DNA of 16,106 nucleotides from CAVZLD01 sp964522605 (GCA_964522605.1 CAZFWV010000135.1:1-16106), one strand, 5' to 3'; positions 6,448-15,300 are shown, counted from the first letter of the stretch. Numbers and translations: made by a program. Notes: generated from the letters alone by a model not told the origin.

Positions 6448-7992
6448 ATGCACTACCTGATGGGAATTGACCTGGGTTCAACCAGCCTCAAGGCCGTGGT
6501 CTATGACCTGGATGGCAACGCGGTAGCCGTCGGGAGCCGCCCGACGGAACGATTTCACCCCGATAAAGATCACCCCGAATGGACGGTCTGGCAGCCCGAA
6601 CAGATCTGGGGTGGCACGGCCGAGGCGATACGGCAGGCGGTCGGTCAGCTGAGATCCGCCGACGCGATCCGCGCGGTTGCGGTAACCGGTATGGGAATGG
6701 ATGGTCTGCCGGTCGACGAACACGGCGACTGGCTCTATGCGTTCATCAGCTGGCACGACCCGCGAACCGGCCCACAGCATCAATGGTGGCAGCAACACAT
6801 TGGGGCGGAAAAAGTTTTTTCCATTGGGGGCAATCCACTTTGGCCGATCAACTCCGCACTGCGCATCCTGTGGATGGCTGAACACGAACCGGAGATTCTC
6901 AAACGGACCGCCAAATGGCTGTTGATCGAAGATTTTCTGAACTTCATGCTGTGCGGCCGACAGGTGACGGACTACAGCATGGCTTCCTGCACGTTGTTGT
7001 TTGATCAGCGGACGTTGACTTGGTCGGATGAATTGATCCAGGCGTCGGGCATCGATCGAAACCTATTGTGCGACATCCAGCCCAGTGGCACGCTGCTCGG
7101 CGAGGTCAGCGACGAAGCGGCCGACCGCACCGGGTTGGCGCCGGGCACGCCGGTCGTGCTGGGAGGTCACGATCACCTGTGCGGCGCGCTGCCGGTGGGT
7201 GCTTTCCGGCCGGGCCTTGTCCTGGATGTGACCGGCACGTGGGAGACCGTGATGACCAGCACATCGCAGCCCGTGCTGAAGGACCAGCTGCGCCGTGCCG
7301 GGATCACCGTTCAAGCGCACGTGGCGCGAGGGCAGCACGCCGTCTGGGGCGGAAACGTGGCGGGCGAAATGCTCGAATGGTATCGCCGCGAACTGACGGG
7401 AAGCGCTGATGCGAGCGATCCGTCAGGGGGAAGCACAGCGTGGGAGCCGCTGATGTCCGAAGCCGCCTCGTCGCCTCCTGGCGCCGGCGGAGCGATGTTC
7501 TTGCCGCACATGTCCGCCGTTGCTTGTCCCGTGGTTGATCCACAGAGTCGCGGCGCGCTGGTGGGTCTCACCGCTCAGGCGACTCGAGCGGATCTGCTGC
7601 GAGCGGTCGTGGAAGGATTGGATTACCAGTTTCGCGATATCGTGTTTGCCATGGAGACTGCACTGGGAAGTGCTCTGGAACGTTTTGTCGCCGTGGGTGG
7701 AGCAACGCGGAACACCTTCTGGATGCAGAACAAGGCCGACGTGGTCGGTCGGCCCATCGAGGTTCCTCAAATCGAAGAGGCGACTCCGCTGGGAGCCGCG
7801 ATTCTGGCAGGGATCGGCGTGGGACTGTATCGTGACGAGCAAGAGGCATATCAGCGCGTCTATCGGCGAGGGAAGACATATGAACCCGATCCACAACGGT
7901 CGGCGCAATACGCCGAATTGTTTCCTGTCTATTGCGAGCTTTATCCAGCGTTAAGTCAAGTCCATCATCGGATCAGTGCTGGGAGTCCGTGA
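6448..7992 (+). CDS. FGGY-family carbohydrate kinase (xylulokinase-like)
   Basis: A 514-aa protein, normal for FGGY kinases (about 480-530 aa). The N-terminal phosphate-binding 'GIDLGSTS' covers residues 6-13. 'GMGMDGLPVD' (81-90) and 'SWHDPRT' (101-107) correspond to the substrate-binding stretch. The catalytic base is probably D242 in 'GGHDHLCGAL'. 'VGGATRNTFWMQNKADVVGR' near the C-terminus is the second family signature, followed by 'EATPLGAAILAG'. These kinases transfer the ATP gamma-phosphate to a sugar or polyol such as xylulose, ribulose, glycerol or erythritol. The substrate is not readable here; HDH around the catalytic Asp is unlike classical xylulokinase (GAGDN). It begins 58 nt after the SDR with only a weak ribosome binding site and ends 1 nt before the next ATG. 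Confidence 0.9.
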   Translation: MHYLMGIDLGSTSLKAVVYDLDGNAVAVGSRPTERFHPDKDHPEWTVWQPEQIWGGTAEAIRQAVGQLRSADAIRAVAVTGMGMDGLPVDEHGDWLYAFISWHDPRTGPQHQWWQQHIGAEKVFSIGGNPLWPINSALRILWMAEHEPEILKRTAKWLLIEDFLNFMLCGRQVTDYSMASCTLLFDQRTLTWSDELIQASGIDRNLLCDIQPSGTLLGEVSDEAADRTGLAPGTPVVLGGHDHLCGALPVGAFRPGLVLDVTGTWETVMTSTSQPVLKDQLRRAGITVQAHVARGQHAVWGGNVAGEMLEWYRRELTGSADASDPSGGSTAWEPLMSEAASSPPGAGGAMFLPHMSAVACPVVDPQSRGALVGLTAQATRADLLRAVVEGLDYQFRDIVFAMETALGSALERFVAVGGATRNTFWMQNKADVVGRPIEVPQIEEATPLGAAILAGIGVGLYRDEQEAYQRVYRRGKTYEPDPQRSAQYAELFPVYCELYPALSQVHHRISAGSP

Positions 7993-7993
7993 T

Positions 7994-9022
7994 ATGACCG
8001 GCAAAGAAAGAATCCTGCGAGCATTGAACAAGCAGGTTGCCGACGCGGTGCCCACTTTCGAGTGGTTTATCGATGTCTCCGTAAGCCGTGCGCTGACCGG
8101 CAGCGACGATCCGATTACGGTTGTCGAACGGCTGGATCTGGACGGCATTAACGTCCGTGCCGACTACCACCATCAGTTTCTCGATGACAAGACGCTGGTG
8201 GACGAGTGGGGCATCAAGCGGCAGTTGACCGGTGACTGCCTTCCCGCTCTGATCGGCAGTCCAATCGCGGACATCAGCCGGCACATGGACTATGAGTTTC
8301 CCGATCCGAACGCACCTCACCGCCTGGCCACGCTTGAACGCACGCTCGACCGGTTGAATGACAAAAAGGCGGTTGTGTTTAATCTGCGCGACGGCTTCTC
8401 TGACATGCGAGATCTGCTGGGATACGAACAGGCTCTGATGGCCTTGCTGCTGGAACCCCAGCGATTCAGCGAATTGCTCGAACGTTCAGTGCAGTACAAC
8501 CTGAGTCTGGCGGCCATCGCCAAACAGCGTTTCGGCATCGAAATTGTGGCGACAACGGATGATGTCGCCAACGCCTCAGGGCTCTTGATGCGGCCCGAAA
8601 CCTACTTTGAATTGATCAGCCCGAAGTTTCGACAGGTGATTCAAGGGTACAAGCAGTTGGGATTGCTTTGTATCAAGCACTGCGACGGCAACATCGATGC
8701 CGTGGTCGATTTTTGGATCGAATGCGGAATCGATTGCCTGGATCCCATCGATCCCGTTGCTGGCTATACATTGGGCGGGATGAAAGCAAAGTACGGAAAA
8801 GACGTCTGCTTGAAGGGAAATGTCGATTGTACCGGTGCTTTGTGCGATGGCCCTCCGCAACAGGTCGAGCAGGAAGTCAGGCAATGTTTGCGCGAAGGCG
8901 GCCCGAACGGCGGATTCATCTTGTCTTCGAGCAATACGATCCACCGAGGCGTTAAGCCAGGTAATTACCGAGCGATGCTGGAGACGCTCCGGCAATGCGG
9001 GTCCTATCCTCACCTAGGTTGA
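7994..9022 (+). CDS. uroporphyrinogen decarboxylase/MtaA-like family protein of unknown substrate
   Basis: A 342-aa protein. The ATG at 7994 follows GGGAG (7981-7985) with 8-nt spacing and lies 1 nt after the kinase stop. The fold family is recognisable from the N-terminal 'MTGKERILRALN', 'RDGFSDMRDLLGYEQALMAL', and the barrel strands 'CIKHCDGNIDAVVDFWIECG' and 'LKGNVDC'. In MtaA/MtbA-type methyltransferases zinc is held by H-x-C and a distal Cys. Here the first site reads H229-C-D231-G, so Asp stands where the metal Cys should be. The distal segment is 'ILSSSNTIHRGVKP' with no Cys. It is therefore neither a typical haem-pathway HemE nor a canonical corrinoid methyltransferase. Relatives of this kind occur beside sugar kinases and dehydrogenases in planctomycetes with no assigned reaction. 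Cytosolic; probably co-transcribed with the kinase. Confidence 0.85.
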   Translation: MTGKERILRALNKQVADAVPTFEWFIDVSVSRALTGSDDPITVVERLDLDGINVRADYHHQFLDDKTLVDEWGIKRQLTGDCLPALIGSPIADISRHMDYEFPDPNAPHRLATLERTLDRLNDKKAVVFNLRDGFSDMRDLLGYEQALMALLLEPQRFSELLERSVQYNLSLAAIAKQRFGIEIVATTDDVANASGLLMRPETYFELISPKFRQVIQGYKQLGLLCIKHCDGNIDAVVDFWIECGIDCLDPIDPVAGYTLGGMKAKYGKDVCLKGNVDCTGALCDGPPQQVEQEVRQCLREGGPNGGFILSSSNTIHRGVKPGNYRAMLETLRQCGSYPHLG

Positions 9023-9189
9023 TTGCGCGGGCGGGGTGGGGCATCAGATTGCGATCAACAGCATTGACTCCGATGTCCGCCAAATGTGACAATAATACTC
9101 GCTCAGGTCAAAGCCGAATTGCGCCATGCGTAACATCGGCCGCGTTGGTTCCCGCACCCACAACCCGCCATTTCTACCCTCGGCTGATC

Positions 9190-11709
9190 ATGATGATTCT
9201 CACACGTTATCTGCTCGCCGCATGCGTTGTGTCGTCGACCGTCGTGACGGCCACGGCCGACATGACTGAAGAATGGGCTCATCAATTCAACGTCCTGCAG
9301 GACGATCTGAACAATCGACAGGAGTTCGATCGTCGGGCGCCGCAAACATTTCGATCGGAAGCGCTGATTCTGTCGTCGGACCGTGATCCGACCGACGTTG
9401 TGTTGCGTCGGACGGAAGCATTGTGGAACGACCTGAAGAGAATGTCCGGTGTTTCGCCGGAGTTGTCCGAGTTGGGGAAACAATTGGCGGAACTGCGTGC
9501 CGCCAATCTCTCGATTCCCTCGGACCAAAAACAGGGTCGGTACTCGCTGTTCGTCGATCTGTGCCACCTGCGTCGGCAGATTGCTTTCGAGAATCCACTG
9601 CTGGATTTTGACGAGATTCTGTTCTGCAAGCGTCATCGCGCGTTGTTCGACCACATGTGCGATCAGTACTACGGCATGGCTGCCACGCCGGGTGGCGGAC
9701 TGTATGTTCTGTCGGACGCGTTTGGTCCTTCGCCGCAGGTGCGCGACGTCTTGGCGGACTCGAGTGTGCAGAACGGTCGGTTGGCGGGGCAAAGACTTTC
9801 TGGCGGTTCCTCGTCACCACCGGACTGGGTATTTGACGGTATGGGAAACCTGAGCGGCGCGAGTCACGAGGGCGGTTCCTTCCTGTCTCCCGACTTGTCT
9901 TATGACGGGAAGTCGATCCTGTTTGCCTTTGTGGAGTGTCGAGGTGATATGCGGCACCGACACCACAACGATCCGACACAGGGCCACTGGGATGAAGGGC
10001 GTTGTTACCACATCTTTCGAGTCAACCTGGACGGGACTGAGTTGCAGCAACTGACGGACGGGACTTGGAACGATTTCGATCCATGTTGGCTGCCCAACGG
10101 GCGAATTGCGTTCATCAGCGAGCGTCGGGGAGGGTATCTGCGTTGCGGACGAGTGTGCCCCAATTACACGCTGTTCGATATGGCAGCCGACGGCAGCGGC
10201 ATTGCTTGCCTGAGTTTTCATGAGACGAACGAATGGCACCCGAGTGTCACGAACGACGGCACGATCATCTGGACACGTTGGGACTACGTGGACCGGCACG
10301 GATGTACCGCTCACATGCCCTGGGTGACCAGCCTGGACGGGCGCGATCCGCGTGCCGTACACGGGAACTTCTCGCCCAGGCCGGAGCGCCCTGACATGGA
10401 ATTGGATTGCCGCGCGATTCCCGGTTCGCACAAGTTCGTAGCGGTTGCCGCGCCCCATCATGGCCAAGCCTATGGTTCGCTGGTCATCATCGACCCGAAT
10501 ATGCCGGACGACGACAGCATGGCACCGGTCAAACGCGTCACACCGGAAGTGGCTTTTCCCGAAAGCCAGGGTGGAGCCCAGGTCTACGGAACCCCCTGGC
10601 CACTCAGCGAGAACTACTACTTGTGCGTCTACGATGCGCGCATGCAGCCTGGCGAAGGTTCCCAGGGTGGAGCCTATTCCCCGGGCAATTACGGAATCTA
10701 TCTGGTTGACGCATTCGGAAACCGCGAGCTGATCTACCGCGATCCACAGATCGCCTGTCTGAGCCCGATTCCGGTGCGGCCGCGGCCGGTTCCTCCCGTC
10801 GCGCCGGACCTTGTTCAGCGCGGTCCGGAGACAAATCCTGCCGCGCGGTCTTACGACACCCGGTCATCGACTGACCGTGACGCAACCGTGGCAGTCATGA
10901 ACGTGTACGAAAGCCTGTTTCCCTGGCCGAAGGAAACACGCATCTCGCATCTGCGACTGCTCCAGGTGTTTCCCATGTCCGTACCTTCGGGCAGTCCGCC
11001 CCACGAAACCGGTTTACGAATCGCCTCGGCAGGCGATTCCGTTGTGCCGGTCCGTCACGTGCTGGGGACCGTGCCTGTGGAAGAAGACGGCAGCGCCCAC
11101 TTCACGGCGCCTGCGAATATCGAGTTGTTCTTCCAGGCGCTGGATGAGCGCGGTATGGCGGTGCAGTCGATGCGATCCGCAACGCAATTGCACGCCGGAG
11201 AATACCTGGTGTGTGCGGGCTGCCACGAACCTCGCCAGCGGACGATGGTAGGCGGAGGATCCACTCCTCCACTTGCCTTTCAGCGTCCTCCTTCTCTCAT
11301 CACGCCAGATGTGGACGGTTCGAATCCGTTCAGTTATCCGCGTCTCGTACAGCCTGTGCTCGATCAGCACTGTGTCGAGTGCCATCTGCAGCATGCCGAT
11401 ACCGCGCCGAATCTTGGCCGTGAGCCGGTCAGCCGAAAGTGGTACGCGTCGTACAACAGCCTCGTGGAGAAATTCGCTTTTCACGACTACGGAGACGGCT
11501 ATCGCACTACGCCCGGGCGTTTTGGCGCCTACGCATCGCGGCTCTACCAACTGATTCAGGACGGTCACTATGACGTTCAACTTACGAGTGAGGAACTCCA
11601 CCGGTTGACACTCTGGCTGGATTGCTCCTCGATGTTCTACGGCGTGTACGGACAGGAAGGGGGACAGGCACAGTTGCTGGGCGAGATCGCTTTCCCGACA
11701 CTGGAATAG
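9190..11709 (+). CDS. HzsA-related periplasmic c-type cytochrome with PD40/TolB-like propeller (two CxxCH motifs)
   Basis: A protein of about 839 aa. The ATG at 9190 (or 9193) gives a signal peptide, MMILTRYLLAACVVSSTVV, with likely cleavage after TATA; no good ribosome binding site is visible. Family landmarks are 'PLLDFDEILFCKRH' and 'HMCDQYYG' (about 135-160). A propeller follows with 'VNLDGTELQQLTDGTWNDFD' and 'CWLPNGRIAFISERRGG' (about 235-370). Next comes an HZS-alpha middle-type domain (about 575-670, 'VLGTVPVEEDGSAHF'). Two haem c motifs follow, CAGCH at 675-679 and CVECH at 728-732. Anammox hydrazine synthase alpha also binds two haems c, but here HzsB and HzsC are absent, so hydrazine synthesis is not implied. 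The haems predict maturation and function in the periplasm, perhaps as an electron-transfer or oxidase subunit. It lies 167 nt after the UroD-like gene, so co-transcription is possible but unproven. Confidence 0.85.
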   Translation: MMILTRYLLAACVVSSTVVTATADMTEEWAHQFNVLQDDLNNRQEFDRRAPQTFRSEALILSSDRDPTDVVLRRTEALWNDLKRMSGVSPELSELGKQLAELRAANLSIPSDQKQGRYSLFVDLCHLRRQIAFENPLLDFDEILFCKRHRALFDHMCDQYYGMAATPGGGLYVLSDAFGPSPQVRDVLADSSVQNGRLAGQRLSGGSSSPPDWVFDGMGNLSGASHEGGSFLSPDLSYDGKSILFAFVECRGDMRHRHHNDPTQGHWDEGRCYHIFRVNLDGTELQQLTDGTWNDFDPCWLPNGRIAFISERRGGYLRCGRVCPNYTLFDMAADGSGIACLSFHETNEWHPSVTNDGTIIWTRWDYVDRHGCTAHMPWVTSLDGRDPRAVHGNFSPRPERPDMELDCRAIPGSHKFVAVAAPHHGQAYGSLVIIDPNMPDDDSMAPVKRVTPEVAFPESQGGAQVYGTPWPLSENYYLCVYDARMQPGEGSQGGAYSPGNYGIYLVDAFGNRELIYRDPQIACLSPIPVRPRPVPPVAPDLVQRGPETNPAARSYDTRSSTDRDATVAVMNVYESLFPWPKETRISHLRLLQVFPMSVPSGSPPHETGLRIASAGDSVVPVRHVLGTVPVEEDGSAHFTAPANIELFFQALDERGMAVQSMRSATQLHAGEYLVCAGCHEPRQRTMVGGGSTPPLAFQRPPSLITPDVDGSNPFSYPRLVQPVLDQHCVECHLQHADTAPNLGREPVSRKWYASYNSLVEKFAFHDYGDGYRTTPGRFGAYASRLYQLIQDGHYDVQLTSEELHRLTLWLDCSSMFYGVYGQEGGQAQLLGEIAFPTLE

Positions 11710-12002
11710 CGGTAACCGAACAACAGTGGCAGTGCAATAAAATGCCCTAGTCCAGTGAGTTGGACGGAGGTCAATACGGCGAAGGACCAACAGTTGATTA
11801 TCAGTTACCTGGCTTCGCGAGAACGACCAGAATCGACGATCGATCACGCGGGGATGCGGAATTACTGCAGCGATCCAAGTAGGTTTTGTTGGGCCGGAGA
11901 TCCTGTGATGAAGCTCGGCAATGCATCGACATTTTTGCGGTCCGTGGCAATGCGGGTTAGAAGCGAACGCGTCTTTGAATCCGCCGTCGCGTTGTCCGCC
12001 GT
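11710..12002. other. spacer between the two HzsA-related genes, with a possible short ORF start
   Basis: The spacer and the adjoining gap hold no recognisable gene. The only candidate start is an ATG at 11908 with GGAG (11896-11899) 8 nt upstream, reading MKLGNASTFLRSVAMRVRSE and running into the run of Ns. It could be an upstream start of the second HzsA-related protein, a small separate gene, or noise. It is in frame with the downstream gene only if the gap is really 100 nt, which cannot be assumed. I saw no clear terminator hairpin after the stop at 11709. Confidence 0.35.
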
Positions 12003-12102
12003 NNNNNNNNNNNNNNNNNNNNNNNNNNNNNNNNNNNNNNNNNNNNNNNNNNNNNNNNNNNNNNNNNNNNNNNNNNNNNNNNNNNNNNNNNNNNNNNNNN
12101 NN
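12003..12102. other. assembly gap (100 N)
   Basis: Exactly 100 undetermined bases, the conventional filler for a gap of unknown size. The true distance between the two HzsA-related genes and the true start of the second are therefore unknown. Confidence 0.99.
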
Positions 12103-12105
12103 CGA

Positions 12106-15100
12106 ATGGCGGCCCCGGGGCCCTGTCCGGCAGTTCGTCTGATGATGCTTGTCTGTGCCGGGATCCTCCTCGACAGCAGCCGATGTGGATCGGCTCTAGC
12201 CCAGACAACGCGCGGCGAATTGCGGCCGGAGAATTTGGCTCGCACGGCAACAGCCACCGCTTCGTCGGAGTTCAGTGAGAACTACCTGGCGAAGTTTGCC
12301 ATCGACGGAAAACTCCCCGCCGTTGGCGGGCACGCCGATCTGGATCAGGCATGGTGCGTCCGCGGCGACGTTGCTCACGATCGCGGACAACTGGACCTCG
12401 AATGGGAGCAGCCGGTGACGGTTGCCGAAATCGTTTACTTTGGACGAACGGCTTGGTACTTAAGCGAGTGCTGGAAGGACTACGAAGTCTATGTGGACGA
12501 CGGGGAGGTGCCGGTCGCCACGGGGCAGTTTCGCATGGTGCACGGTCCGCAGCAGGTTCGCTTGCCCAAGTGCCAGGCTCGGAAGATCACGCTCAAATTC
12601 CTCAGCTCGTACGGCGGCCCGAATCCGGGTGCCCTGGAAGTGCTGGTGCTGGGCACGAACCCGACCGATCGAGAGTTGCAGCGGTTGACGAAAGCGGCTT
12701 CGCAGGCTGCGGGTCTTGGTTCGGGCATGGCGGACGTCGACCGTGTCGATTTGGAAGCACTGCAACCGCTGGTCACTCGACTCCTCGCCGCGCATGGTGA
12801 TCGCTACACGAACGGACAGCATCACTTGCAGCAGGTCAGCGCGTTGCGTCAGGTTGCGCGCGAGGCTGCTGAGCAAAACGATGCCTCGACGCTCACCCGT
12901 CTAATGCAGATTGAAGATGATCTGGCTGCGCTGCAGCGCGACGTTTTGTTGTTCGACGTGGAGAAGTTGCTGGTCATCAAGCGGCATGAGATCACGGCTT
13001 CCCACGTTTACACCTATCACTACGAAGGGTTTTCGCCCGGGGGTGGCCTTTACATCGTTTTTCCGCACCAGCCGAATCGGGAACCGGTCGAGTTGGTTGC
13101 TTCGCCGACAGGGCAGATTCTCGACTGCGATCTATCGCACGACGGTCATGTCATCTTGTTCAGTTGGCGTCAAAGACAGGACGAAGGCTATCACTTGTGG
13201 ACAATCAATGTGGACGGGACGGGCTTGAAACAACTGACCGACGGATCGTGGCACGACTATAACGCCTGCTGGCTGCCGGACGGAGATATTGCGTTTTTGA
13301 CCACCCGCGCGGCTCAGTTTGCCTACTGTTGGGATGCGCCGGTAGGCGTCCTGCATCGCATGAAACCGAATGGCTCCGATGTCCGCAAGTTGTCCGCCAA
13401 CTACCTGAACGACTTCACGCCCCAGGTGCTGGAAGATGGGCGGATTATTTATTCTCGCTGGGAGTATGTCGACCGACCGGCGATTCCGATTCAGAGTCTT
13501 TGGACGATCAATCCCGATGGGACCGGTCTGTCCGTGTATTTTGGTAATCGCGTGTTGTCTCCGGGCACGTTCATGGATGCCCGACCGATTCCCGGCACCG
13601 GCACGATCATTTGCACGATGACCGGGCACAATGGCCCGGCCCGGGGTGCCATCGGAGTGATTGACCGAACGCTCGGGGTCAATGCTCAGCAGTCGATTAC
13701 CAACGTTACGCCCGACGTCCCGGTTCCAGCAGTGGACCAGGGCGACGGCAATACTGACGGCACGAAACAATACAGTTGCCCGATTCCGTTGGACGACACG
13801 CGATTTCTAGTGTCCGCACGCGGTCCCGTTCTGGTGCGCACATTAGACGGCCAGTGTCAGTCCACCGCCGTTGCCGCGCCAGATAATGGAATGCAGTACT
13901 TTTACGCCCAACCGATTCGCGCACGCCGTCGTGGCCCGGTCGTTACGACAGCGTTGGTGCAAACGACCGAGCGAATGGCGACGCTGTTCCTTCAGGACGT
14001 TTATCAGGGGCTCGAACCGTACGTGCAGCGCGGGGAGGTCAAGACGATCCGCGTCGTCCGCGACATTCACAAATCGGTCCGCATTGACCCTCAGTTGCGC
14101 GCGTTTGGTTTTCAGTTTCCCGTGATCTCGTGCGGAGCAACTTACGCAGCCAAAGATGTGCTGGGAGACATACGCGTCGAACCCGATGGCTCGGCCTTGT
14201 TCCAGGTCCCGGCGGGTGTCAACCTGTCGTTCATGGCACTCGATGATCAGGGACGCGCCGTGCAGCGCATGCGGAGTTTTACGCATTTGATGCCCGGCGA
14301 GAATCAAGGATGCATCGGCTGTCACGAACATCGCAGCCGCGTACCTGCCACGCAGTTGACCGTGGCACTCCATAAAGTGCCGCAGCAGTTGCAGCCACCG
14401 GAATGGGGTGCGGGCGGGTTCGACTACGCTCGCATCGTGCAGCCGGTACTCGATCGCTACTGTATCGAATGCCACAATCCGACGGACACACCCGGCGGCA
14501 TCGATCTGACCGGCGGAAAGACAGATTTCTTCAATGTTTCCTACGATGTCCTGGCCCGTGAGAATCAGGGGCAGCGAGGCAGTCCACTGGTCAATTGGAT
14601 TCCCACCTACAACGGGCAGGAATGGAATATCCTGGAAACCGAACCGAAAACCTGGGGATCGCCTCAAAGCAAGCTCGCCGAGATCGTTCTGTCCGGCCAC
14701 CGGGATGACCAGGGAGCACCACGCATTCAGATGGATTCGGATGGGGTGCGCCGTATCCTGGCGTGGATCGACCTGAACGTGCCCTATTACGGGACGAGTG
14801 AAACCGCTCATCCCGACCGTGTGGGGTGCCGGCAGATGTACCCCGAACGATTGGATGAAGTCCTGGCCGACGTCGCCACCCGCCGCTGCGCCTCGTGCCA
14901 CAACGGAGGTCAGATTCCGCGCCGCGTGTGGCTGCGCGTCACTGAGCCTGAATGGAATTCGTTTCTGGTCGCGCCCCTGGCTCTTGAAGCAGGCGGCAGC
15001 CAGAAATGTGGCGCTCCGGTATTTCTCACTCGCGAGGATCCCGACTACCAGGCGATCTTGGCAACGTTTACCCCCATCACTCAATTGCTGAAAAAGACTC

Positions 15101-15159
15101 CCCGCATGGACATGGACGGTTCCCTGTCCTCACCGACCGTCTGCCGCAGCAGTCAGTGA
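12106..15159 (+). CDS. HzsA-related periplasmic multihaem cytochrome with N-terminal discoidin-like domain (three CxxCH motifs)
   Basis: About 1017 aa from the ATG at 12106, which lies only 3 nt after the assembly gap, so the true start may be further upstream. It has a signal-peptide-like start (VRLMMLVCAGILL, cleavage near SALA-QT). Residues about 44-187 look like an F5/8 type C (discoidin, galactose-binding) domain: 'ATASSEFSENYLAKFAIDG', 'VTVAEIVYFGR', 'ITLKFLSSYGGPNPGALEVL'. A helical linker then leads to the propeller (about 300-540, 'NVDGTGLKQLTDGSWHDYNA'). An HZS-alpha middle-type domain occupies about 640-735. Haem motifs are CIGCH (736-740), CIECH (786-790) and CASCH (928-932), one more than in the upstream paralogue. 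The discoidin-like domain suggests binding to a polysaccharide or to the cell surface. Electron transfer in the periplasm is inferred from the haem motifs; the reaction is unknown. Confidence 0.85.
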   Translation: MAAPGPCPAVRLMMLVCAGILLDSSRCGSALAQTTRGELRPENLARTATATASSEFSENYLAKFAIDGKLPAVGGHADLDQAWCVRGDVAHDRGQLDLEWEQPVTVAEIVYFGRTAWYLSECWKDYEVYVDDGEVPVATGQFRMVHGPQQVRLPKCQARKITLKFLSSYGGPNPGALEVLVLGTNPTDRELQRLTKAASQAAGLGSGMADVDRVDLEALQPLVTRLLAAHGDRYTNGQHHLQQVSALRQVAREAAEQNDASTLTRLMQIEDDLAALQRDVLLFDVEKLLVIKRHEITASHVYTYHYEGFSPGGGLYIVFPHQPNREPVELVASPTGQILDCDLSHDGHVILFSWRQRQDEGYHLWTINVDGTGLKQLTDGSWHDYNACWLPDGDIAFLTTRAAQFAYCWDAPVGVLHRMKPNGSDVRKLSANYLNDFTPQVLEDGRIIYSRWEYVDRPAIPIQSLWTINPDGTGLSVYFGNRVLSPGTFMDARPIPGTGTIICTMTGHNGPARGAIGVIDRTLGVNAQQSITNVTPDVPVPAVDQGDGNTDGTKQYSCPIPLDDTRFLVSARGPVLVRTLDGQCQSTAVAAPDNGMQYFYAQPIRARRRGPVVTTALVQTTERMATLFLQDVYQGLEPYVQRGEVKTIRVVRDIHKSVRIDPQLRAFGFQFPVISCGATYAAKDVLGDIRVEPDGSALFQVPAGVNLSFMALDDQGRAVQRMRSFTHLMPGENQGCIGCHEHRSRVPATQLTVALHKVPQQLQPPEWGAGGFDYARIVQPVLDRYCIECHNPTDTPGGIDLTGGKTDFFNVSYDVLARENQGQRGSPLVNWIPTYNGQEWNILETEPKTWGSPQSKLAEIVLSGHRDDQGAPRIQMDSDGVRRILAWIDLNVPYYGTSETAHPDRVGCRQMYPERLDEVLADVATRRCASCHNGGQIPRRVWLRVTEPEWNSFLVAPLALEAGGSQKCGAPVFLTREDPDYQAILATFTPITQLLKKTPRMDMDGSLSSPTVCRSSQ

Positions 15160-15300
15160 GTTCGCAGGCGAGTGTTCTGGTCCAGTGACGTTCACCAGCC
15201 CTCCGGCGGAGATTCAAATCCCTATTCAAGACGGGAGTCAATGGTACAACCCCCACGCTTTCTCCGGGTGCCGATTGGTGCGGCGACTTAAATCATCGAT

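Noticed and set aside
9064..9098. Possible promoter TTGACT with an AT-rich AATAAT stretch before the first HzsA-related gene
   Set aside because: The spacing from the -35-like box to any reasonable -10 is 19 nt or more and the -10 matches are poor.
8995..9189. Start of the first HzsA-related protein at 8995 (904 aa)
   Set aside because: This would overlap the UroD-like gene and bury the signal peptide inside the protein. The ATG at 9190 puts the hydrophobic segment at the N-terminus.
13843..15084. A 413-aa leftward open frame inside the second HzsA-related gene
   Set aside because: The opposite strand carries three CxxCH motifs and conserved family segments. The leftward translation has no recognisable domain, and long antisense frames are common in GC-rich coding DNA.
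9190..15159. Reading the locus as a hydrazine synthase (anammox) operon
   Set aside because: There is no HzsB or HzsC and no other anammox gene. The HzsA-related family is known in heterotrophic planctomycetes, and the context is carbohydrate metabolism.
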